DNA of 64,000 nucleotides from Crotalaria pallida (taxonomy: Eukaryota > Streptophyta > Magnoliopsida > Fabales > Fabaceae): the NCBI GenBank assembly GCA_037953625.1, contig CM075656.1, forward strand, positions 73,241,001 through 73,305,000. The letters run 5' to 3'. Below, piece after piece: positions 13,292 to 24,700 of this stretch (position 1 is the first letter of the stretch; the number at the start of each line of letters is the position of its first letter). The position numbers and the translations under genes are program-made. The notes beneath the pieces were generated by a model. That model was not told the origin of the DNA and searched no databases. It saw only the letters and a program-made list of their open reading frames with translations.

Positions 13292-13885
13292 GTTAGAGTT
13301 ATCATTTTCCATTTCTAATCGTAAAATAACATTTTTTTTAATTTCCGTAAGCAATGTCTTAAAAACAGCGGCTATACGTTTCCCTTTCCGCTCTATGATC
13401 TGAAAAAAAGCAACTTTACTTACTTGTGTGAGTGTGTCCCTTTGTTTCCGAAACCCAGCGTGAGACGTGGTGGTGTTGGTGTTAGTGGCAATCGTGCAAT
13501 CACGGTGAGAAAAATCAATAATCAAAAGTTATTATTTTTATTGTTTTGTTATGTTAACTGCCAAATGCGACCTTGTTTCTTAGCTTCCTCGTTCCTTGTT
13601 TTACTCATTGTCGTTTTATTATTATTGTTATTATTCTCTCACTTCAATTAACTCTTCAACTTCAAGTCACTCTTCAATCACACACACCCCATAATAGGGT
13701 TTCATTTTTCTCTTCATTTTCTTCAAATCACCCTCATCTAACAACTTGGTAGGTTACTCTAGAATACTCACTCTTACTATACTTAGGTATTGTTGAAAGT
13801 TGAAGCTTAATTTGTGTTATGTTATAGTATATATATAGAAAAAGAAATGAGGGTTCTTTATATTTTAAAGAGTGAACTCATTATT

Positions 13886-14086
13886 ACCAACAAAGCCCAG
13901 CACAGTTGGTAGATAGCTGGGTTCTTAAGCATGATGTTAGAGGTTCGATCCCTGCCGTGGGCATGGAAAAGGCTTTGTTGGTAGAGGCAAAACCCACTTC
14001 GGTGATCTCTACGCCTCGTAGGGGATTAGTCTTCGGCTGTCGGCTGGGGATACCCTTGGTGTACACCAAAAAAAAAAAAAAAAGAA
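13886..14086 (+). mobile_element. tRNA-derived SINE (type A) with perfect 11-bp target duplication
   Basis: The body begins ACCAACAAAGCCCAGCAC, has the A box CAGTTGGTAGATAGCTGGG and the B box GGTTCGATCCCTGC, then CACTTCGGTGATCTCTACG, and ends in a poly(A) run. It is bounded by perfect direct repeats AACTCATTATT at 13875-13885 and 14087-14097. A second copy in reverse lies at about 49381-49577. Confidence 0.9.
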
Positions 14087-14518
14087 AACTCATTATTTGA
14101 ATAAATTAATGATAATAATAGCAAGTTTGTGTTAGTATGTTTGGTTTGGATTATTTTTGAGGAAAAAAACAGTTGTTGTAGCTCCAAGATGATAATCTCG
14201 AGTGGAAATGGAGAGGCCGTTCACTTTGCATGGGTCTCATGTTTAAAACTTGAAATTCAGTGAAATGAATGGTTGGATCTACTACCACTTGAAACTATCT
14301 ATTTATTTTTTCACTTGAGAGAGAATCCGTTCCCGACAACATGAGCTATTTTTGAATGAAGAAGCACAATTTTTTATTAAGCTCGAGTTTCGGACAGATT
14401 AGTATTTGATAATCAGTTATTTTCGAATTTAAACCAAACACATTCTTATTCTAAACAACTTATTTAGGGTTTGGTTTGGCTTTGATTGGTGGTTTTTTTT
14501 TTTTTTTCTTTTCTTTCC

Positions 14519-15785
14519 CGGCCGCGGTTTCATTGTGCCTAATGTGGGCAAATTGTAGTCAATGTGGGCCAGTTGTCGACACTGTGGACCGTGATCACGG
14601 CATGATGCAATTGTGGCAGCTTGCGCAACCGAAACACTCTGCGCCCGCATTAAATTGCGGTCTTCAATTTAAAACCTTTTGTCTATTTTGAGTATTTTCA
14701 TGATGAGCTTATCAAATTCGGCAAATGATTTTCAATTATTTATTGTTCCATTCTTTTTTTGAGATTTGACGAAGCATTATGACATCATTTGGATCATGTA
14801 GCCAATCCCACCCGGTGAGAATAAGGCTTGTTGTTGTTATTGTTGTCGTCGTATTTTTCCTTCCTTTGCATCCTCAATTTTATTCTTATTGAACTCTTGA
14901 AATACATAACCATAGAGTTTTTCTCTTCATTCTTCTCCTTGCTTGCCCTCTCAACTAAGAGGTACCACTACCATACTTGCTCGTAGTTTGAGTAGCTTTT
15001 GCTGAGTTTCACCATAGTGCTCTACGGTTGCGGTTGCATTGCGGCTAATATGGGCCAATTGTGGCCAGCCTAGCTGCAATCACTTTTCTAATGCAGTTGT
15101 GGCAGCTAGCGCAACCGAGACGTTGTCTGTGTCATGACATGGTCTTCAATTTAAAACCTTTTGTATATTTTGAGTATTTTCATGATGAGCATACTGGATT
15201 TAGCTAATGATTTTAATGATTTCCTGTTTCTTCCTTTCATTGAGATTCAACAAAGCGTTATGGCGTCGTTTGATCCATGTAGCCTACCCCATAGGAAATA
15301 AGGCTTGGTTGTTGTTTTTGTCTTGTTCATTCCTTTTCATTTTTACTCTTAACTCTCGAAACACACAACCTTAGGGTTTTCTCTTCATTCTTCTTCTTCC
15401 TTCCCCATTAATCACTTTCATCTCTCTTCTTTTATAAAAAAAATTAATCACTCTCATCTCTCAACGAAGAGGTACCACCACCATATTTGATATGATTAGC
15501 TTTTATTGAGTTTCATTTTAGAAATAATAAAAGCTGTGTTAGCTTATTCTAAAATGCTTGTTTGTGTTTGGTTGGCTATGGGGTTTTAAATTGCGGTTTC
15601 ATTGTAATCATGATTGTATTGTGGTCTCGCAGTCTGATGTGGGCCTATATGGTCCGCAATCACGGCCTGATGTAGTTGTGTTGGCTACTGCAAGTCTGCA
15701 GCCTAGATGTTTTGCCGTCCACAATTTAAACCCTATTTGTCTATTTTCATGATGAGCACACCAAAATTTGCAAATGATTTTCAAT
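14519..15785 (+). repeat. Diverged tandem repeats of about 0.5 kb (three units)
   Basis: Units near 14519-14850, 15023-15315 and 15590-15785 share a TTGTGGCAGCT..CGCAACCGA segment, then CTTCAATTTAAAACCTTTTG, TTTTCATGATGAGC, and (units 1 and 2) a GATC.ATGTAGCC..CCC and AATAAGGCTTG(TTG)n tail. The period is about 500-560 bp. The TTG-rich ends resemble SINE 3' tails, so each unit may carry a SINE. No protein coding is seen. Confidence 0.65.
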
Positions 15786-15925
15786 AATCTCTTGCATTAT
15801 GTTGGTATTCGATTCGATTGTACATTATCTCTAAAAAATGTATTAAACTTCGAATTTCATTTCCAAGGTTCTATCATTTTTTATTATTTTTTTCAATAGA
15901 TTTCTCTTACCCTTTTATGCTTCAG

Positions 15926-18636
15926 GTGGTTCCTGATCAAGCGTATAAAGCAGCTAATCATCTGGTTAACGGGACTGTTGTATGTAACATGAAAGTTGAG
16001 ACTCTTGTTACAAATAATGTAGGTTTTGTGATTCCTGTTAATTTTTTATAAAGAGTGAAGACCCGCTTTGATCCCTAAAGTTTTTGCGTTGTACCAATTT
16101 TGTCCTTAGAATTTGTAAAGGACATTTAGTCCCTAAAGATTTTTAAAGTGGGTCACGTTAATCCCTAAAGTTTTTACGTTTTACCAATTTAGTCCATAAC
16201 GTGACTCACTTTAAGGATTAACGTGACCCATTTTAAAAATCTTTAGGGAGTAAAATGTCATTTACAAACTCTATGGCCTAAATTGGTATGACTCAAAAAC
16301 TTTAGGAACCAAAGTGGATATTCACTCTTTAATAGAAAAAGCTCAGATTATTTCTTCTCATGAAGCTTAGCATCTTAATTTGCCATTGTTTCTTTTGATT
16401 ATATCTAAATGTAAAAAGCATTTGTAGGATGATAAACAATGGTAGCATTTAGTACGCGAACATGAGAAATGGAGTGAATTGAATTGAAAGGGACAAGAGT
16501 TGTATAGAATGGTTTTGTTATGTTCTCTTTGGTTCCATCCATGTTAGTGGAACGAAATATCTCACTTTTTAACCAATGTTCTAATTTGAAAATGCACCAA
16601 GCATATAATTCTGTCCTTTTCAATGTTTCGGGATCAAGAATAGCATTCAACATTGACATGTATTTGTAAGTGGTTGTGTTGATCTGAACTTTTGTCATGT
16701 ATCTTGCTAGGGTGGAGGGCATTCCAAGTTTAGGGGTGTCAAGGAATCGACTGTAAAATATAAAGATAATACACAAGCGGATCGTCATATGAAAGATGAT
16801 GGAGAAGGTGTATGTTACAATTGCTTGCATGGTGGAGTGCTCTTGTGAGTTTCTGGATTTAAGCTCTTTGTTTGTGAATGGGCATTTTTCACCTTCTTAT
16901 GCTCCTTTTCATAAATCTTATGCTTCATAGAAATTCCTTTCCTTCTTTTTCCTCTGTGACTTCTGCTATACCTTATTCTTTGCATGCAAATTATGATTAC
17001 AATAGCACAAATTGATCAACCCCAGACTTGGGTGCACTTGAGAGTACACAATCTTTCATCTATGTCATTTTTTGTACAAAACAGTTCCCTTTTACAAGCT
17101 GCTTTAATGTTTTAGTTGTATCAAAATTTTATGCATCTAATTTCACTTACTCGATGAAGTTCCTTTACATTCTCATCTTCCTTTTTTTTTTTTTTAATGT
17201 TATGAGAACATACTTGCATGTGCTCTGAACTTGTGTTGATATTTCTGACTTTGAAATGTGTTGTATATCAACCTTAACCCCTCGTGCTTCCCTTAATCTT
17301 ATTGGATATTTGGGTAACCTGTAATGCTATCTTATATCCTTTGATGATGACATTGTTGAATCTCTACTCTCTGATGTTTCCGTTATGTTTGGGTTTGGAT
17401 TATGTATCAGACGCTTCTGGTCGGCTTGAAGCATTTGCTAATAAATGATTTTCGTGTGCTGTACTTGGATATAATGTCATTTGGAAGTAGGAATTTGAGG
17501 TTTACTCAGGAGGGTAGTCATTGAAGAATTCAAGTGAAGGATAGTTTACCAAATCCTATTCCTCATTGATTCTTATTCCATCTACCCACAGTACTCTTTT
17601 TATAAGAAGTGGGACAAGTGACTTGTGCTATGATATATCTTTTAGCATTTTTAGATGACAATATCAAATTGATACAAACCTTGGAGAACTACACCATAAA
17701 AACCAGCTGTTGTGAATTGTGATTAGAGAGCCTAAGGCCATATAAACCCCAATTGGAGTCCCATACTTTTGATGTAGTCCTCAAGTTCCACACCTTGCAA
17801 TTAAGATCCTAACATTACACCACATTCTGCAGCCTAGGTGCTCACACATTCTGGTTCGAATACTGATTGATATGAACCTTGGGAGAGCTACACAAAGCTA
17901 GCCGTTGGGGTTGTGTTGGAGAGCCCAAGGCTATATAAACCTCATATTGGACTCCTATGTTTTTGATGTGAGACTAAATTCTATACCTATCAGTAGGGTG
18001 AGCGTGGGACGGGTTTGGTGTGGCCGTCACCCGACCCGAAAATATTAGTAGGGTCAATTTTTAAACCCGTACCCGTCCCTAAACCCGAAAAAACCCGAAT
18101 ATATGTGGGTCTAAGTAGGACGGGTCAAGATGAGGACGGGTTCGGGTTGACCCGGGACAAGAATCACAAGCCTAAAAGTGGGATCAAAGTAAAGCAAGTC
18201 ATTGCTAGATACTAAGTTTCGATGTAAACAAAAAAAATTATGCTAAATTTAGATTCAAGATTTCACTTATGGCTACAAAAAATAATTGAACTAGGAATAG
18301 GGTTATGCCTTTGGCTTCTTCTTGGTGTTCTGCTTATGGTGCTTTAAGAGAAGTTCTGTTACTATTATGCAGTGAGACTTTGCAAATTTGATGCTTTTTT
18401 TGAGACTCTGATTTACCTTTTTCTACATGTATTTCTTTTTATGTTTAGGATGATATCATATTGACTTACCAGATCAGGATGTACTTTGCCTCTTGTCTCT
18501 CAAATACTACATTCTTATTTCACACTATTAAAAAAGAAGATATTTTCAGCACCATACCAAACAGTTCTTTTAATATCCGTTCTAAATTCTTGGAGAATAA
18601 TGTAGACAACAATGGAAAATGTATTGTGTATGTATG
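15926..18636 (+). CDS. Candidate N-terminal exons of the MOM1-like gene (uncertain)
   Basis: Three segments bounded by plausible AG and GT sites look coding: 15926-16018 (begins VVPDQAYKAANHLVNG), 16711-16807 (begins GGGHSKFRGVKESTVKYKD) and 18449-18636 (begins DDIILTYQIRMYFAS, ends NNGKCI). The first two join in phase. Joining 16807 directly to 18449 gives a stop, so at least one exon is missing or misplaced. The last segment ends in a Cys where the PHD finger should begin. No initiator could be fixed. CT-rich, UTR-like sequence near 13.6-13.75 kb could be the transcript leader. Confidence 0.4.
16049..16331. mobile_element. Foldback MITE in the MOM1 5' region
   Basis: Long imperfect inverted repeats start TAAAGAGTGAAGACCCGCTT on the left and end in the reverse complement of TTAAAGAGTGAATATCC on the right, with TCCCTAAAGTTTTT and AAAACTTTAGG blocks on opposite arms. 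The whole 283 bp folds back on itself. It lies in the putative intron after the 15926-16018 exon. Confidence 0.75.
17674..17985. repeat. Two-unit repeat of the legume GAGCC..TATATAAACC..GGACTC type
   Basis: Units of about 198 bp start at 17674 and 17872 with AACCTTGG(G)AGA.CTACAC, then GAGAGCC.AAGGC.ATATAAACC and TTGGA.TCC.A. Both sit in the MOM1 5' region. The element class was not determined. Confidence 0.6.
17995..18185. repeat. ACCCG/CGGGT-rich repeat (hAT-terminus-like)
   Basis: Multiple copies of GACGGGT, ACCCGACCCG and ACCCGAA occur on both strands within 190 bp. This is a composition typical of the subterminal regions of plant hAT elements. Clear TIRs and a target duplication were not found. 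Confidence 0.45.
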
Positions 18637-18758
18637 TAGTTTAAAATTGATCGAGTAATCATACCCCAAAAGATTAGAGGACTTGGGCATTATGTATTCA
18701 GACCTATTCTTTAGTTGTTATTTTTGCATTTGTTTATTGATGTGAAACTGTTTTTTAG

Positions 18759-21700
18759 GCGTTGCCGTGGAAAAAGATGTGGAAGGAGGTACCATCCCAC
18801 TTGTGTGGATCCTCCCCTCAAATATACCCCTCCAGGGCTTTGGTACTGTATTTGGTGTGTTAAGAAAATGATAGAGATTGGCGTGCATTCTGTCTCTGAA
18901 GGGGTGGAATCCATCTTGGATTTTAGAGAAGTGTTTTCAAAAGATAAAGGTATATATGGTCTATAAAATTTGTGTATTTTCCCCCTCGAATTTGTTATTA
19001 TGTTTGACTTGCCTTAGTTATTCTTGGAATATATGTTCGATACTTGGTTTGTTTATTTGGTAACAATAAGTTAGTAATTTGTTGCTAGTGATGCAAAGGG
19101 AGTACTTTGTCAAGTATCAGGGACTTGCTCATGCTCACAATCGCTGGATTCCAGAAACACAGATGCTTCTTGAGGCTCCAAAGCTTTTGGGAAAGTTTAA
19201 GAGAAAATTCCAGGTTCAGTTACTTGTCATTCTTTATATTTATAGTCTTAGAAAGGATAAACAATAGTTTTCTGGTTTATTGATTAGTACTTTCTATGGA
19301 AGTATCTGTAAAACAATATTGACTTTGAGTACCGATTTACCAGGTTATCAAGTGGAAAAGAGAGTGGAGTATACCTCACCGCTTGCTGCGAAAGAGGGAA
19401 ATTAAATTTTTGAAGCTAAATAATGAACATTTGGACGGGGATGATGACATTGATTCAGTTTGTCGTTATCAGTGGCTTGTAAAATGGACTGGTCTTGGTT
19501 ATGATCATGTTACATGGGAGTTATATAATGCTTCATTTATGACATCATCTGAAGGCATGAAACTCATAGAAGATTACAAAAGTCGTCGAAAGAGTGCAAA
19601 TAAACTGTCGGATTCTTTTGAAGCTAACAAGGTGCTGCTTTTAATTTAACTAAATATCAAAAATTTATTGTTTGCTAATTTTACTGTCATCTTCTTTTTA
19701 ACAGTTCTGAGCTAGTCAAGTTTAAGTTTATTCAGAGACCATTGTTGAGATGCTACCGGACTAATGAACTCACTACAATTTTTATTACATCTCTAAAAAG
19801 AGAAAGAAAACAGATGTTGGTGTGGGTAAACAGAATATCTTTTACTTCCTGTTGGAACACCCTGATTGTTGATTTCAATCTGAACTGGTTTATCTGGATG
19901 CATTTGTTAAGTTGCTAGTTCATTTAGATGTACTTGTAGGCCAAATTTAATGAGATATCATAATTTTGTGACTTATCAAATGTGGAAGTGTCTTTATTTT
20001 GGAGTTCTTTTTATTATATGAAGATTTCTTTTGTTTTGTTAAACTGGGGTTTATTGTGGTAAATATTGAAAAGTTTGATCCACAATCCAGTACAAAGTGA
20101 ACAACAGAAATATGAGGGTTCTTTTGTATAAAAATCATCTTTATAGCCAATGACAGGTTTGGCAATATGAATTATAGCAAAAGGTAACTATTACTTGTCT
20201 TTAATTGTTGTTTCCTGAATCCAGATGTTTATTTCCTTTTCATATAAGTAATAATTATTCATTGATAACTTGTCAAAGTGGAAAAGTATACACTCATAAT
20301 GAGATGCATGCTTTTGATACACAAGGCAAAATCTCTTGACTTCTTGTTGGGTTAAAGTTGCTCTTCACTGCATGTATGGAACGTGTTGTGGATTTATACT
20401 ACGAGTATGGTTATGTAATACACAATTTACTTCTTCCTGTAGGGGAGAAAAGCTTCTTTTACTGAATTATCAGTTTTGCCATATGGGGATTCACCTGGAT
20501 TATATAACCAGTATTTGAGTTATGTGAACAAGCTTCGCATGTGTTGGCACAAAGGTCAGAGTGCTCTTATTGTAGATGATCAAATTGACCAGGTCAAAAT
20601 TTTCTCCTCATCTTCTTGTTTTGTTCTTATATGGTTACTTTATTTCTTAGCTTTCATCCCTGTGTTCTACATGTATTTGTTACGTCTTTAGATATTCTTT
20701 AATCAAATAAAACTTGATATGTTTGAGGTACCTCATCTGAATAGCAAGTATCCAAAATATGCATGCTGTTGTTAATATTCCTCTTGTTTATTACTGTTCG
20801 ATCTTTTTTGAAATAAAAGAAATTTGATTCAGTGAGGAATGGTTAAGTGATAAAAAGAAGGTAAAGAAGTGCCTTGCAAAGCCAAAAGAAAAGAAAATGA
20901 TGAAGTCAAACATAATATCAAAGCATTGCCTTCTGATCATCTTTGGTATCTGTGAGGCATCTTTAGGGAAGCCAATTTGTGTGGAAAAGCCTTATAAGGA
21001 CATCTGATCTGTTCTTATGAATAAAGTTAGTTCTAGGGTTTGGAGAAATTCTATGGTATGCACATGTGAATAGTAAAGTCCACGCACATTCAAAGAGATG
21101 AATAGGGAGGAACAGAGTGAAGGGTACACAGACATGTATCTTCATTAATCAACCAAATATTGTAGGTTTTACTTGTTTTGATGCTTGTTTATATTAGAAA
21201 AAGAATTTCCGAAATTATAATGTCAATATGAAGACAACAAGCGAAGTAAAAATAAAATATGATGACACGCTGTAAGTATTGCATTCTTTTTCATGAGTCA
21301 AATGTTTAATATGTATTGGAGTGGAGTTTCAAATGGCTATGGTCAATAATTCAGACTACACATACTAGAATGCCTGATTTATTGTTACACTACATTTTCA
21401 GGATCGGGTTATGAAGGTGATTTTGTTCATACTATCTTTGCATTGTAATGTGAAGAGGCCTTTTCTCATCATCTCAACTTCAACTGCTCTCTCCGTGTGG
21501 GAAACAGAGCTCTTACATACGGCACCATCTGCCAATCTTGTAGTTTACAAAGGAAACAAAGATACACGAAGTAGCATCAGGGAATTAGAGTTTTATGATG
21601 ATGATGGTGGAATCTTATTTCAAATATTATTAGCATCTTCTGATATTATCATTGAGGTATATTCTTTTATCTAATGGCTTCATGGGATAAATGACTTTTT

Positions 21701-24700
21701 AGAAACAATTCAAATATTTACATTTTCTACAAAAAGTTTCAATAATGAAATTATTATTTTTCTTTTTTGCGGTCATCATGTTATGTGATATGCAGGACTT
21801 ACATGCTCTAAGTTGCATTCAATGGGAAGCAATAATAATTGATGAATGCCAGAGACCCAGCATTATAAAATATTTGGATAATATGACAGCTCTGGCTGCT
21901 GAGATGAGGCTTGTTCTTGTTAGTGGACAAATGAAGGTGTACTACTGGTGTTAAATATGATATTTTCCTTTGTATACCATAAAAACTATTGATATTTTCC
22001 ATATAATGACTTTTTTTGATGAATTTCAGGAAGATCGAGCTGATTATATCAAACTGCTTTCACTCCTTAAGTCTGGACATCATGGATTAAATATTGCTCC
22101 GGTGGAGAATTATTCATCTGCTAGCATTTCTGATTTGAAGAGCCAATTGGAAAAATATGTTGCATTTAAGTCCACTAGGTTTGTAGAGTATTGGGTTCCT
22201 GCCGCACTTTCCAATTTACAGCTCGAACAATATTGTTCAATGCTGCTTTCAAACTCAGCATTGTTATGCTCAGGCCAAAACTCTGGCAAAGTTGATGCCC
22301 TCCGTGATCTTATTATCTCAACAAGGAAGGTAGACATGATGAGAAACCTAATTTGAAATAAGCTGAAATATCATATATCACACATTTTTGGTTTTCAACC
22401 TTTAGTTAGATGTTCTTTTGATGATATCGTTTCTTCATATTGTATTATGCTGTAGCTCTGAGTGCATTGTCAATAGAACCACTTGTTAATAGCTGCATAT
22501 GTGGTTGATGTTTGCAGTGTTGTGACCACCCTTTTCTCTTGGACCACTCACTGCATAATTTTGTCACTAGAGGTCTTCCTGTTGAAGAGCATTTGAATAT
22601 TGGAATTAAAGCGAGTGGAAAATTGCAACTTCTCGAAAAAATCCTTTCGGAAGTAAGAATTCGTGGATTAAAAGTGATATTACTATTTCAGGTAGTCACC
22701 TATTAAAGGCCCTTGCTTTATTTTTGTTTCTCTTATTTAATGTTTTTTGGGAGTTTTTTCAGTTCCTGTTATATTGAGACAGCTGTAATGCCGATTGAGT
22801 TGGCTGTGCTACTGTGCTATTGTACGATGTTGTCATTAATGTAATACTCTACTTATAAACCTGATAATGTGTTGTTTATTGAGCAAAGGACTATGGGATG
22901 GTTTAATAATACAGATATACTTATTACTTACCAGATAATGTGTTGTTTTTAAACCCAAAATTACCTTATGTTTATAATTTTAACTTAGTTTACCTACAAG
23001 ATCATTATTAATGTAATTCTATAGATTTTAACTTCTTAATGTCCTTTTCCCTTCTTTTTATGAATTATTTTCTATTAATGTTTCTTTGCCCCTAGAAGCA
23101 GGATAATTAGTGGTTCAATTACACATGCCACTTGGAAATAGCTCAAGTGGTGGTAACCTGTCTTTCCAGAAGGTGGGGGACAAGGTTGAATACCCCTCCC
23201 CTAGCTAGTTCCTCAGAACCCAAGAAAAAAGATATTTGATTACTGATTACATGTAGGATTATCCTTTTCAGTAAATTTCCCATAAAACTTATGAATAATT
23301 TAATTGAGTTAGAATTGCTCCAATACTGTTTGTCTCAGTTCCTTTTTCCCTTTTATTCTTCCGCTGTTGCCTAAAGATAGCAATCAATTTGATACATTAA
23401 AGAGCTAATGAAGTTTGTCACCAAATTTAAGAATTTCAATGGCTCTTTGATAATTTTCCTATTTCAAACAAAAACATGTGGAATTGTGAGTTCTTTGATG
23501 TAATTCTTATTATGCCTTTTTGAGGTCAGTTCTTATCATGTTGTTTCTTATATATATAAAACAAATAATTTCAAAGCTCCAAGTTGAAATTTTTTCTGTC
23601 TTGCTCACTCTTGTATGGGCAAAAAAGGTGGCGCATATGCCAATGACAGATTATCCTGTTATTTGTAATTATTTTAGGCACAGCCATCGAAGATTGAAGA
23701 GTTGTCACCTGCAATTTGAATAACATTTTCATAGTTTCTTAATTTTTTCCTCTCTCTTTGCTATTGTCTTATCAGACACAAAATGCAAGTTTTATTCCGT
23801 TCATAATTTATGTTTTGTAACTTATATACTTTAAGGATATCTGAAAATCATTGAATATATGCTTATTGGTTTGTTGTGATGCTTTAGTATTGTATGGCTT
23901 AATATTAATGGAAGAAGCAAAATGATGATGAGCCACAGTATATATTATATATTATTATATTTCAATTGCGAACTGTGGTTTCTTTTAATCGTAAACTGCG
24001 TTTGGACTCTACTGTCTACCATTTGATGCAGGTTTATTGTATAACCCAACTTCTAAGGGTGTTCTAATAGAATCAGACAGACTTTTTAGCAATTCTAAAT
24101 TTTTTTAGTAGTAACTAGCAGGAAAAATTTAACTTTTCAGTCTACCTGCCTGCCAGGATGCATATTTTCTGTTCTGACCATGTTGATAGGGCCTGGGCCG
24201 ACATATAAATTTTTCGTATCCTCTGGTTTTGGTCTCTTGTTACTAGAATCTCAAAAGGTGATTCTAATCTAGATTTTCAGACACTTCATTAGCATTGGTT
24301 TGCCTTCTTCATCGATGATACATGGTTTCTTTGAAATGAACCAACTTGAAGCAGTGTCTCATATAATTGATAATTGTGCAATCCCAAGTGGTTAATTGCT
24401 GTTCTCATGAAAAATCTGTATGACATTGCCAACTGGCTTTTAATGTTATGATTAAAAACACCTGTATTTTAAGATTCCCAAGGATTCAATTAATTGTTTT
24501 TTTTTTTTGTTTTTAAATTATAAAAACTGCAGTCAACTAGTGGTGGTTCTGCGTCAATTGGAGATATTTTAGATGATGTTCTCTGTCAGAGATTTGGTAA
24601 AGATTGCTACGTTCGATACGATAGACTGTATACACCGCCAAAGAAGCAAGCTGCCTTAGACACATTTAACAGCGGAGAAAGTGGAAAATTTGTCTTCTTG

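Noticed and set aside
13241..13525. 94-codon minus-strand frame ending in poly-Lys
   Set aside because: The poly-Lys is the translation of a poly(T) tract; there is no supporting exon structure.
16405..16830. 141-codon open frame on the minus strand in the MOM1 5' region
   Set aside because: It lies antisense to a candidate MOM1 exon (16711-16807), has no domain and no protein-like conservation signal that I can see.
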